DNA of 5,364 nt from Lutibacter sp. (GTDB taxonomy: Bacteria > Bacteroidota > Bacteroidia > Flavobacteriales > Flavobacteriaceae). The first letter of the stretch is position 1; the number at the start of each line of letters is the position of its first letter. The DNA lies in contig NVVE01000020.1 in the NCBI GenBank assembly GCA_002733285.1, forward strand, positions 9,778 to 15,141. Direction: 5' to 3'. Shown here piece by piece: positions 1 through 4,756 of the stretch. A program made the translations under genes and the position numbers. Under the pieces are notes generated by a model. The model saw only the letters and a list, made by a program, of their open reading frames with translations, did no database searches and was not told the origin of the DNA.

Positions 1-1
1 C

Positions 2-64
2 TTGATTGATAAAAATTCACTTAAAGATCTTAAAGCGATATTGAAAAAGCTGAAAAATAATTAA
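2..64 (+). CDS. C-terminal tail of an unidentified gene (cut by window start)
   Basis: Frame 2 is open from the window edge to a TAA at 62-64 and ends in the peptide LIDKNSLKDLKAILKKLKNN. The other two plus-strand frames each hit a stop within this stretch. The peptide is lysine- and leucine-rich and looks like a charged terminal helix, which is a common way for a protein to end. Only 20 residues are visible, so the product cannot be named. Its stop codon overlaps the stop of the convergent minus-strand gene (shared TTAA at 61-64), which makes a genuine gene end here more plausible. It could still be a chance open frame. Confidence 0.4.
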   Translation: MIDKNSLKDLKAILKKLKNN

Positions 65-378
65 GCCAATTGACCTCTATGAGGTTTTAAAGCATCTCTA
101 TATGTTTTCATATCATCTTCATCAACAATAATATAAGCAATAGAATGCATTTCAGATACTATAGTTAAATCTACTTCGTAAAAATGTAGCTTTTCAATTG
201 CAGCAAACTCTTTTAAATGGATGCAATGGTGTTCTGCTGTTTTTTGTGAAGACGGACCTTTAAAGTCCCAAATAAGTTTTAATTTTCTATTCAAAATATC
301 TTTTAATTTAGAAGTTCTAATGTCAGTTCGAGTGATTTTCAATTGAAAATTGTATCGAGAACTATTTTTGAAGACCAA
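61..378 (-). CDS. Small conserved hypothetical protein with a damaged or displaced N-terminus
   Basis: This 105-codon frame starts at a TTG (376-378) and ends with TAA. From about residue 25 the protein looks real: LKLIWDFKGPSSQKTAEHH, then HLKEFAAIEKL, SEMHSIAYIIVDE and finally ALKPHRGQLA. I recall this pattern from small flavobacterial proteins of about 100 residues with no assigned function; this is memory, not a search. The first 20 or so residues (SSRYNFQLKITRTDI) are simply the translation of a palindromic repeat and are unlikely to be native. There is no in-frame ATG between the conserved part and a TAA at 400-402. Just upstream of that stop, in the same frame, lie ATG codons at 412-414 and 406-408, preceded by an AAAGGAG (427-433). 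The gene may therefore be broken by the repeat, or be expressed from the TTG or another rare start. No membrane segments or known catalytic motif are visible. It converges on the gene ending at 64. Confidence 0.6.
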   Translation of the reverse strand: MVFKNSSRYNFQLKITRTDIRTSKLKDILNRKLKLIWDFKGPSSQKTAEHHCIHLKEFAAIEKLHFYEVDLTIVSEMHSIAYIIVDEDDMKTYRDALKPHRGQLA

Positions 379-421
379 AATTTGATTCTCGATACAAATT
401 TAACTCATTTTCATTCGCGAA
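321..421. repeat. Palindromic repeat element overlapping the 5' part of the hypothetical gene
   Basis: The core is a perfect 12-bp inverted repeat, TTGTATCGAGAA at 350-361 and TTCTCGATACAA at 386-397, with a 24-nt spacer that can itself pair (TTTTG 366-370 with CAAAA 376-380). Left of the core is a perfect 16-bp palindrome, ATTTTCAATTGAAAAT (335-350), preceded by GTCAGTTCGAGTG (322-334). The right side appears to carry a degenerate copy of the left arm, with TTCGCGAA about the same distance outside the core, so the element may extend to about 421. I recall sequences of the GTCAGTTCGAGTG / TTCTCGATACAA type as dispersed repeats in flavobacterial genomes, but copy number cannot be seen here. 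No transposase is present, so any movement would depend on a function supplied elsewhere. The outer boundaries are estimates. Confidence 0.6.
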
Positions 422-433
422 ATTTACTCCTTT
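400..433 (-). other. Stranded start region: AAAGGAG, ATG and in-frame stop
   Basis: On the minus strand AAAGGAG (427-433) is followed 12 nt later by ATG (412-414), AAA, a second ATG (406-408), AGT and then TAA (400-402). These codons are in the same frame as the conserved hypothetical gene ending at 61. This may be its ancestral start, cut off by the repeat. The alternative is that the ATG lies within a degenerate right arm of the repeat and the match in frame is chance (one in three). Flavobacteria rarely depend on Shine-Dalgarno sequences, which weakens the ribosome-site reading. Confidence 0.3.
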
Positions 434-479
434 AGATTAGCAATTGTTAATTTGTTAAATTTATAAGCGGTAGGTTGTG

Positions 480-1088
480 TTACTTATTGCTAATATATAC
501 AAGTAGTTCTCCGGTTTTATATGAAATTAAAACATCTTCTTTTTCAGCTTTATTTCTTGTTCCTATTCTTTTTCCAAAAGTTAATGTACCATCAATTATT
601 GGATATAATAAACCTTCAGTATTGATTCCATCAGCTGTTGGGAATGGAATTAATGAAATATTTCTGTTTTTTACATTTACCAGTTTTAAAGATTTTTTAA
701 TAAAAAAGTATTTTCCAAAATCATCAAAAAAAGAAATGTTTAAACTGTTTTTCCATTGAAGAGCAGTACTTAGATTTCCTAAAAAATGGTCATGCTCTTT
801 TCCACTTCCGCCATAAACATCAATATGAGTACATCCTCTTTCTTTTAAAATATACAATGCTTTATCAAAATCGGTATAATTTTGATCAGGTGTATTAACG
901 ACTTCAATGTCACTAGGAATGATATGAATTGAATCAAAATCCCCGGTTATTAGGTCAGGTTTTATATTTTTAGATTTAAAAAGATTGTAGGCACCATCAA
1001 TAGCGCAAACGATGTCATAATTTGACAATTCTGGAAATACTGAAGGTTCGGCACCGTTCAATAAAACAAAAGCTCTTTTTAATTTCAT
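480..1088 (-). CDS. thiN: Thiamine diphosphokinase (thiamine pyrophosphokinase)
   Basis: This cytosolic enzyme transfers a diphosphate group from ATP to thiamine, giving thiamine diphosphate, the cofactor of pyruvate dehydrogenase, transketolase and related enzymes. The 202-residue protein has the full two-domain layout. The catalytic domain shows an N-terminal strand with LLNGAEPS (9-16), AIDGAYNLF (29-37), the signature GDFDSI (49-54), DQNYTDFDKAL (68-78) and GGSGKEHDHFLGNLSTAL (93-110). The acidic residues of GDFDSI and of the DQ.YTDF motif are those expected to bind metal and ATP. The C-terminal thiamine-binding domain shows SLIPFP, then TEGLLYPI, GTRN and a closing GELLVYIS. The ATG at 1088 is the only reasonable start, since a stop lies in frame at 1113-1115. 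It begins 33 bp after the esterase gene ends and may be read with it, but a promoter-like box lies directly upstream. It appears intact. Confidence 0.93.
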   Translation of the reverse strand: MKLKRAFVLLNGAEPSVFPELSNYDIVCAIDGAYNLFKSKNIKPDLITGDFDSIHIIPSDIEVVNTPDQNYTDFDKALYILKERGCTHIDVYGGSGKEHDHFLGNLSTALQWKNSLNISFFDDFGKYFFIKKSLKLVNVKNRNISLIPFPTADGINTEGLLYPIIDGTLTFGKRIGTRNKAEKEDVLISYKTGELLVYISNK

Positions 1089-1093
1089 TATGG

Positions 1094-1125
1094 CAAATTT
1101 AATTAAAAAGAGTCATTCAAATCAA
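1094..1125 (-). promoter_or_regulatory. Candidate Bacteroidetes promoter for thiamine diphosphokinase
   Basis: The minus strand carries TAAATTTG (1094-1101), an exact match to the Bacteroidetes -7 consensus TAnnTTTG. Possible -33 elements are TTG at 1123-1125 (21-nt spacing) or TTTG at 1118-1121 (16-nt spacing). The box ends only 5 nt before the ATG at 1088, so transcription would begin at or almost at the start codon and the message would be leaderless or nearly so. In AT-rich DNA such a match can arise by chance. Confidence 0.45.
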
Positions 1126-2381
1126 TTTTTAGCTTGAAGCTTTTCAAGTCTATCTTTATGAGTTTTACTTCCACTTAATTCAAAAGCTTTTTTCATATTT
1201 TTTATTGCATTTGAATAATCTTTTTGAGTCTCGTAAAATTCAGCCATAGAATCATAAGCATTTGCACTTTTGGGGTAGTATTTTATACCTTTTTCAAAAA
1301 ACAACTTTGCTTTTTTGTTTTTGCCCATTTGCATGTTCATATAGCCATAACCTGTAAAAAGTTCTTCAATCATAGGAGGGAATGCATACCCAAAATTTAC
1401 AGTATATATTTTCTCCTGTTCAAATAGTAATTTTTCTAACTCAACAACAGTAGTTTTAGGGTTGTTGTATTTTGGTGGGTTTTTAAATTGAAACCAGTCA
1501 AATAGAAAAACCAGCCCGTCTCTCATAGAAGGTAATGGAACTGTTCCATGCAAATCTTCAGGATATACTTTCCATGAAAATTTTAATTCATTTTGTTTTT
1601 GAGATGTTGCAAAATTTGAAAGTTCAATAATTGAGCGACCAAACAAGCTAAATTCTGACGTATCTTCCATGATGTTATCAATAGTGACTTTTTCATTCCA
1701 CATATGCAATTGTTCAGCGGCAAGTGAAACAAACAAAGACTTTCCTTTAAAGTTTTCTAAGGATAATTTTGTTTTGGCTTGTTTTAATAATTTTTGATTG
1801 TCCCAATCTAAACTAGGATCTATTGCTATATAATTATTAAATAAATGATTATGATTGATTAACATATTAATTGTGAATAATCCACCATATGAATGCCCAA
1901 TTAAGGTTCTATAAGGTGTTGTACGATAGTTGGAATCAATATATGGGATGAGTTCTTTTTCTATAAATTGAGTAAACTTATCAGCTCCTCCAGTATTTTG
2001 ATCCATTTCTATGCCACGTCTCATTTTAATTTTAGAAGTGGTTAAATCTCTAGTTCTATTTGTACTGTTTGAAATTCCTACAAGAATCATATTAGGTAAA
2101 TAATGTCCTAAATAATTATCATATACAGTTTCTAATGAATTCATTAAAGCTCCACCGTCTAAAATAAAAATAACAGGAAATTTCATAGAACTGTTTTGGT
2201 TGTAGTTTTCAGGTAATTGCACCCATATTTGTTTATGTTTTTGAAAAGTGTTTGAAAATAAACTGTCTATAGAAGCAATTTGTTTAAGGTATAATTCGTT
2301 TTTACTTGTTTGAGCGAAACTCAATTGAATAAGTGAAAAACATAAAATTATTGATAAAATAGTTAGTCGTTTTTTAAACAT
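1122..2381 (-). CDS. Exported alpha/beta-hydrolase esterase with C-terminal TPR repeats
   Basis: This is a serine hydrolase of the putative esterase family (the Fes/IroE/esterase D type), 419 residues long and probably secreted to the periplasm. Residues 1-23 form a signal peptide (MFKKR, a hydrophobic stretch, then SFA before Q24); there is no lipobox. IWVQLPENY (52-60) and PVIFILDGG (69-77) are the early strands. The nucleophile elbow is GHSYGG (162-167) with Ser164. IDPSLDWDN (187-195) follows, and DLHGTVPLPS (276-285) supplies the likely catalytic His278. The acidic triad residue is not assigned. After the hydrolase domain (ending near 300), about residues 340-407 hold two TPR units, seen as GYGYMNMQMGKNKKAKLFFEK and AYDSMAEFYETQKDYSNAI. 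In characterised relatives this family cleaves siderophore esters or other small esters, but no iron-uptake gene is nearby and the substrate is unknown. It lies 33 bp upstream of thiN in the same direction and beyond a terminator from the gene before it. Confidence 0.85.
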   Translation of the reverse strand: MFKKRLTILSIILCFSLIQLSFAQTSKNELYLKQIASIDSLFSNTFQKHKQIWVQLPENYNQNSSMKFPVIFILDGGALMNSLETVYDNYLGHYLPNMILVGISNSTNRTRDLTTSKIKMRRGIEMDQNTGGADKFTQFIEKELIPYIDSNYRTTPYRTLIGHSYGGLFTINMLINHNHLFNNYIAIDPSLDWDNQKLLKQAKTKLSLENFKGKSLFVSLAAEQLHMWNEKVTIDNIMEDTSEFSLFGRSIIELSNFATSQKQNELKFSWKVYPEDLHGTVPLPSMRDGLVFLFDWFQFKNPPKYNNPKTTVVELEKLLFEQEKIYTVNFGYAFPPMIEELFTGYGYMNMQMGKNKKAKLFFEKGIKYYPKSANAYDSMAEFYETQKDYSNAIKNMKKAFELSGSKTHKDRLEKLQAKN

Positions 2382-2465
2382 ATTGTTTTTTTAAGTTAGA
2401 AAGTATAAATTATTCTAGGCACAAGCAACAACAATCATTCCATAATCTCAAAGAGACTTTTGTAG

Positions 2466-2504
2466 CTTAAAAAACCTTTTAGTTCTTACTAAAAGGCTTT
2501 TAAG
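2466..2504 (-). terminator. Rho-independent terminator, probably bidirectional in structure
   Basis: CCTTTTAGT (2475-2483) pairs perfectly with ACTAAAAGG (2488-2496) around a TCTT loop. An outer helix of CTTAAAA (2466-2472) with TTTTAAG (2498-2504) extends it across a small internal loop. On the minus strand the inner stem is followed by six T residues, as expected for termination of the transcript of the MotA/TolQ-like gene, whose stop lies at 2522. The rest of the 140-bp gap (2382-2521) shows no clear TAnnTTTG box for the esterase. Confidence 0.85.
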
Positions 2505-2521
2505 TTTTACTAAAATGAATT

Positions 2522-2878
2522 TTATTTTTTCATCCATGTTAGGGTAATGATTCCAAGTTTTGAAATTAAAAAAATAATAACTCCAAAAGTAGTTGAAAGC
2601 ATTGAGACCTTTAACCCTCCAACCAAAATCGTTGTTGGTATTTCACCAGCAACTTGGATATAGTCAAAAGCTTGAATAAGCCCTAGTAGTTGACCCAGAA
2701 AACCCCAAATTAATGCAAATAACCCTATTGATGAAATTAGAGATAAATTTTTGGAATTATCATTCTTTAGATTTAAAAATGCTTTTGTAATAAGAATTAA
2801 AATTAAAATTAAAATAATTAAGGCTGGATACATAAAATATGGTCCACCTTCATTTAATCTTTGGAGTAATTGAGTCAT
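2522..2878 (-). CDS. Short MotA/TolQ/ExbB-like inner-membrane protein
   Basis: The 118-residue protein is almost all membrane segments. The first is near 16-36 (MYPALIILILILILITKAF). The second is near 46-72, with the motif WGFLGQLLGLIQAFDYI. The third is near 84-115, with GGLKVSMLSTTFGVIIFLI. The glycine pattern of the second segment and the G-K-x4-STTFG motif of the third match the two conserved helices of the ExbB/TolQ/MotA family, which form proton-driven channels for energy-coupled transport or motility. It is about half the length of ExbB and lacks the long cytoplasmic loop. No ExbD/TolR partner is visible. I recall similar short stand-alone proteins in flavobacteria, so it is probably an intact minimal member, not a fragment; its partner and role are unknown. 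It has its own terminator downstream and a TAnnTTTG box upstream. Confidence 0.7.
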   Translation of the reverse strand: MTQLLQRLNEGGPYFMYPALIILILILILITKAFLNLKNDNSKNLSLISSIGLFALIWGFLGQLLGLIQAFDYIQVAGEIPTTILVGGLKVSMLSTTFGVIIFLISKLGIITLTWMKK

Positions 2879-2897
2879 AATAATAAGTTTTAAAGTT

Positions 2898-2915
2898 TAT
2901 AATAGTTCAAATGTA
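2898..2915 (+). repeat. Direct repeat copy 1 (18 nt, promoter region)
   Basis: TATAATAGTTCAAATGTA occurs here and again, exactly and in the same orientation, at 3613-3630 inside mvaD. A looser match extends upstream to GTTTTAAA (2887-2894 and 3601-3608) with a one-base length difference. This copy contains the candidate minus-strand -7 box. The other copy encodes part of the mvaD N-terminus. Confidence 0.6.
2908..2915 (-). promoter_or_regulatory. Candidate -7 box for the MotA/TolQ-like gene
   Basis: The minus strand reads TACATTTG, an exact TAnnTTTG match, 29 bp upstream of the ATG at 2878. That would leave a short leader of roughly 20 nt. The -33 region is weak: the nearest TTTG lies at a spacing of 15 nt, which is shorter than usual. 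The box shares two bases with the divergent plus-strand box. Confidence 0.5.
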
Positions 2916-2921
2916 GTTTTG
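2914..2921 (+). promoter_or_regulatory. Candidate -7 box for the response-regulator gene
   Basis: TAGTTTTG is an exact TAnnTTTG match, 44 bp before the ATG at 2966. No TTG is seen at the expected -33 distance. If real, it would compete for the same bases as the opposite-strand box at 2908-2915, so the two genes would be transcribed in a mutually exclusive way. If the response regulator is a deletion remnant, this match may be coincidental. Confidence 0.3.
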
Positions 2922-2965
2922 AGAATTATTCAAAAAATTATAAAACGGTAAACGACAGGTTTAAT

Positions 2966-3550
2966 ATGATTTATACAAATACGATAGACTTAATTTTTTT
3001 AGATATCAATATGCCTGAAATATCGGGTTTGTCTTTTGCGAAATCCATCAACAAAAATATCAAAGTAATATTCACAACAGCTTATAGAGAATATGCGGTT
3101 GACGGTTTTAATTTGCAAGCTGTAGATTATTTATTAAAACCAATTTCATTTGAGCGGTTGTTGCAGGCTATTAATAAATATTTAGGTGAAAATTTTTCAT
3201 CAATTACTGAAACAGCTGTAGAAATTGTTGAAGAAAAGAATGATTTTATTTTTGTGCGATCTGATAGGAAGATGATGAAAATTAATTTTTCAGAAATTAA
3301 TTTTATTGAAAGCTTAAGCGATTATATTAAAATTAAATTAAAAGATAAAACTGTAATTACACGAGAAACAATTACTAGCATTGAAGCTAAACTTCCTAAA
3401 AAAGAGTTTATAAGAATCCACAGATCTTTTATTGTTTCAATTACTAAAATAGAATCCTTTACAAATGAATTTATTGAAATAAGTAAAAAAGCAGTTCCAA
3501 TTAGTAGAAGTTATAAAAAAGAAGTACTCTCCAGATTAGAAAATATTTAG
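2966..3550 (+). CDS. LytTR-family response regulator with truncated receiver domain
   Basis: The product is a 194-residue regulator of the AlgR/AgrA/LytR type. The second part of a receiver domain is clear: DLIFLDINMPEISGL with the phospho-acceptor Asp13, FTTAY with the switch Thr38, and DYLLKPISF with the conserved Lys58. After a linker, residues about 93-190 form a LytTR DNA-binding domain (FIFVRSDRKM, INFIESLSDYIKI, RIHRSFIVS, PISRSYKKEV). What is missing is the first 40 or so residues of the receiver, including strand 1 and the acidic pair that helps bind magnesium. The ATG at 2966 is the first available. The frame stays open only to 2906 and that stretch (CSFENYSKNYKT) does not resemble a receiver start; the whole gap to the divergent gene is 87 bp, too short for the missing part. 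Phosphorylation by the usual mechanism is therefore doubtful. A sensor kinase would normally be adjacent; none is present. It may be a deletion remnant or a phosphorylation-independent DNA-binding protein. Confidence 0.75.
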   Translation: MIYTNTIDLIFLDINMPEISGLSFAKSINKNIKVIFTTAYREYAVDGFNLQAVDYLLKPISFERLLQAINKYLGENFSSITETAVEIVEEKNDFIFVRSDRKMMKINFSEINFIESLSDYIKIKLKDKTVITRETITSIEAKLPKKEFIRIHRSFIVSITKIESFTNEFIEISKKAVPISRSYKKEVLSRLENI

Positions 3551-3560
3551 TTAAAACATT

Positions 3561-3568
3561 TATCTTTA
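3561..3568 (+). promoter_or_regulatory. Weak -7-like box before mvaD
   Basis: TATCTTTA matches seven of eight positions' requirement of TAnnTTTG, with A in place of the final G, in the 32-bp gap before mvaD. No TTG is visible at -33. The mvaD operon could use this box or be co-transcribed with the response-regulator gene, which ends 32 bp upstream with no hairpin terminator between them. Confidence 0.25.
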
Positions 3569-3582
3569 GCAAAATTTTAGTT

Positions 3583-4752
3583 TTGATTGAAACCGACTTT
3601 GTTTTAAAAAAATATAATAGTTCAAATGTAATTAATGGAAGTGCTACTTGGAAAACGCCAAGTAATATAGCGTTGGTTAAGTATTGGGGAAAAAAAGAAC
3701 ATCAAATTCCTGAAAATACCTCTATTAGTTTTACGTTAGATGCTTGTTTTACCATAACAACTTTGGATTATAAATTGAAGAAGCGTCATGCTGAACTTGA
3801 TTCAGCATCTTTTGATGAGAACCTGAAACGTGTTCAGGTTGACGAATCTCAAAAAGAAACGCCATCAAATGATTTCAACTTTGAAATCTACTTTGAAGGA
3901 GCAAAAAAAGATGATTTCAAACCTAAAATTGAACAATTTTTTAAAAGAATAGAGCTGTATGTTCCGTTTTTGAAAGAATATGATTTTAAAATTGAATCTC
4001 GTAATTCATTTCCTCATAGCAGTGGAATTGCTTCTTCAGCAAGTGGTATGAGTGCTTTGGCATTGTGTGTAATGAGTTTGGAAAAAGAAATAGATCAAAC
4101 AATAACAGAAGAATATTTCAATAAAAAAGCCTCGTTTCTAGCACGTTTAGGGTCGGGGAGTGCCAGTAGAAGTATTGAAGGTGAATTGATTGTTTGGGGA
4201 GCACATCATGAAATTAAAGGAAGTTCAAATTTATATGGAGTTAAATTTCCGTTTGAAGTTCACGAAAATTTTAAAAACTACCACGATACTATTTTATTAG
4301 TTGATGAAGGTGAAAAGCAAGTTTCAAGTACTGTTGGTCATCAATTAATGTGCAATCATCCATTTGCCAACGAACGTTTTAAACAAGCGACAACTAATAT
4401 TTCTAAGATTTCAGAAGTTTTTCAAAATGGAGATTTAAAGAGATTTATTGCAATTGTTGAGAGTGAGGCTTTAAGTTTACATGCAATGATGATGACTAGC
4501 AGTCCATATTTTATTTTAATGAAACCAAATACACTTAAAATTATTCATAAAATTTGGAATTTTAGAGCTAAAACAAATTCAAATATTTGCTTTACTTTAG
4601 ATGCAGGAGCCAATGTTCATGTGTTGTTTCCCGAAAATGAAAAGGAGGTTGTTAACAATTTTATAACGAGTGAACTCATCCAGTTTTGTTGTAAAAATCA
4701 CTATATTTGCGATAGAATTGGACAAGGAGCAACCCAAATTCCAAATATGTAA
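3583..4752 (+). CDS. mvaD: Diphosphomevalonate decarboxylase
   Basis: This cytosolic GHMP-superfamily enzyme uses ATP to decarboxylate mevalonate 5-diphosphate to isopentenyl diphosphate, the last step of the mevalonate pathway. Family landmarks are clear: PSNIALVKYWGKK (26-38), the phosphate-binding loop PHSSGIASSASGMSALA (144-160), SGSASRSIEGELIVWG (191-206), DEGEKQVSSTVGH (241-253) and FTLDAGANVHVL, in which Asp340 is the expected catalytic aspartate. The start is a TTG at 3583; no in-frame ATG occurs until residue 156, and the N-terminus (DFVLKKYNSS before the first motif) is the usual length. At 389 residues it is longer than I expect for flavobacterial homologues, and the excess is explained by residues 68-87 (RHAELDSASFDENLKRVQVD), encoded by a palindromic repeat inserted in frame. 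The insertion falls in a variable loop between SFTLDACFTITTLDY and FNFEIYFEG, away from the active-site motifs, so the enzyme is probably functional. The mevalonate kinase gene follows after 4 bp. Confidence 0.95.
   Translation: MIETDFVLKKYNSSNVINGSATWKTPSNIALVKYWGKKEHQIPENTSISFTLDACFTITTLDYKLKKRHAELDSASFDENLKRVQVDESQKETPSNDFNFEIYFEGAKKDDFKPKIEQFFKRIELYVPFLKEYDFKIESRNSFPHSSGIASSASGMSALALCVMSLEKEIDQTITEEYFNKKASFLARLGSGSASRSIEGELIVWGAHHEIKGSSNLYGVKFPFEVHENFKNYHDTILLVDEGEKQVSSTVGHQLMCNHPFANERFKQATTNISKISEVFQNGDLKRFIAIVESEALSLHAMMMTSSPYFILMKPNTLKIIHKIWNFRAKTNSNICFTLDAGANVHVLFPENEKEVVNNFITSELIQFCCKNHYICDRIGQGATQIPNM
3613..3630 (+). repeat. Direct repeat copy 2 (18 nt, inside mvaD)
   Basis: This is the exact second copy of the 18-mer at 2898-2915. 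Here it encodes roughly KYNSSNV near the mvaD N-terminus, a region that fits the family, so this copy is likely the original if the two are related by duplication. Confidence 0.6.
3784..3844 (+). repeat. Double-hairpin palindromic element inserted in frame in mvaD
   Basis: Two perfect 8-bp hairpins stand in tandem: ATGCTGAA (3788-3795) with TTCAGCAT (3801-3808) around CTTGA, and AACCTGAA (3820-3827) with TTCAGGTT (3833-3840) around ACGTG. A small CATC/GATG helix (3806-3809 with 3814-3817) lies near the junction. CGTCA (3784-3788) pairs with TGACG (3840-3844) to close the whole structure. The two hairpins are related in sequence (CTGAA...TTCAG), as if derived from one another. I recall elements of the GTCATGCTGAACTTG...TTCAGG..GAC type as dispersed repeats in Bacteroidetes. 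The element spans 20 codons with no stop and keeps the frame. No target-site duplication is evident. Confidence 0.8.
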
Positions 4753-4756
4753 ACCG

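Noticed and set aside
305..402. AATTTA at 305-310 and 397-402 as a target-site duplication of the repeat element
   Set aside because: A six-base A/T word is expected often in this DNA, and removing one copy with the intervening sequence does not restore an open frame.
436..451. Imperfect palindrome ATTAGCAATTGTTAAT as a terminator for thiamine diphosphokinase
   Set aside because: The helix is almost all A-T, has no proper loop and no T tract in the right place, so it is weak evidence for a terminator.
475..759. Plus-strand open frame of 94 codons
   Set aside because: It lies antisense within thiamine diphosphokinase, whose motifs are unambiguous, and its translation has no recognisable features.
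1224..1427. Plus-strand open frame of 67 codons
   Set aside because: It is the antisense shadow of the TPR part of the esterase gene.
2906..2965. In-frame upstream extension of the response regulator
   Set aside because: The frame is open to 2906 but has no usual start codon, and the residues do not resemble the receiver N-terminus.
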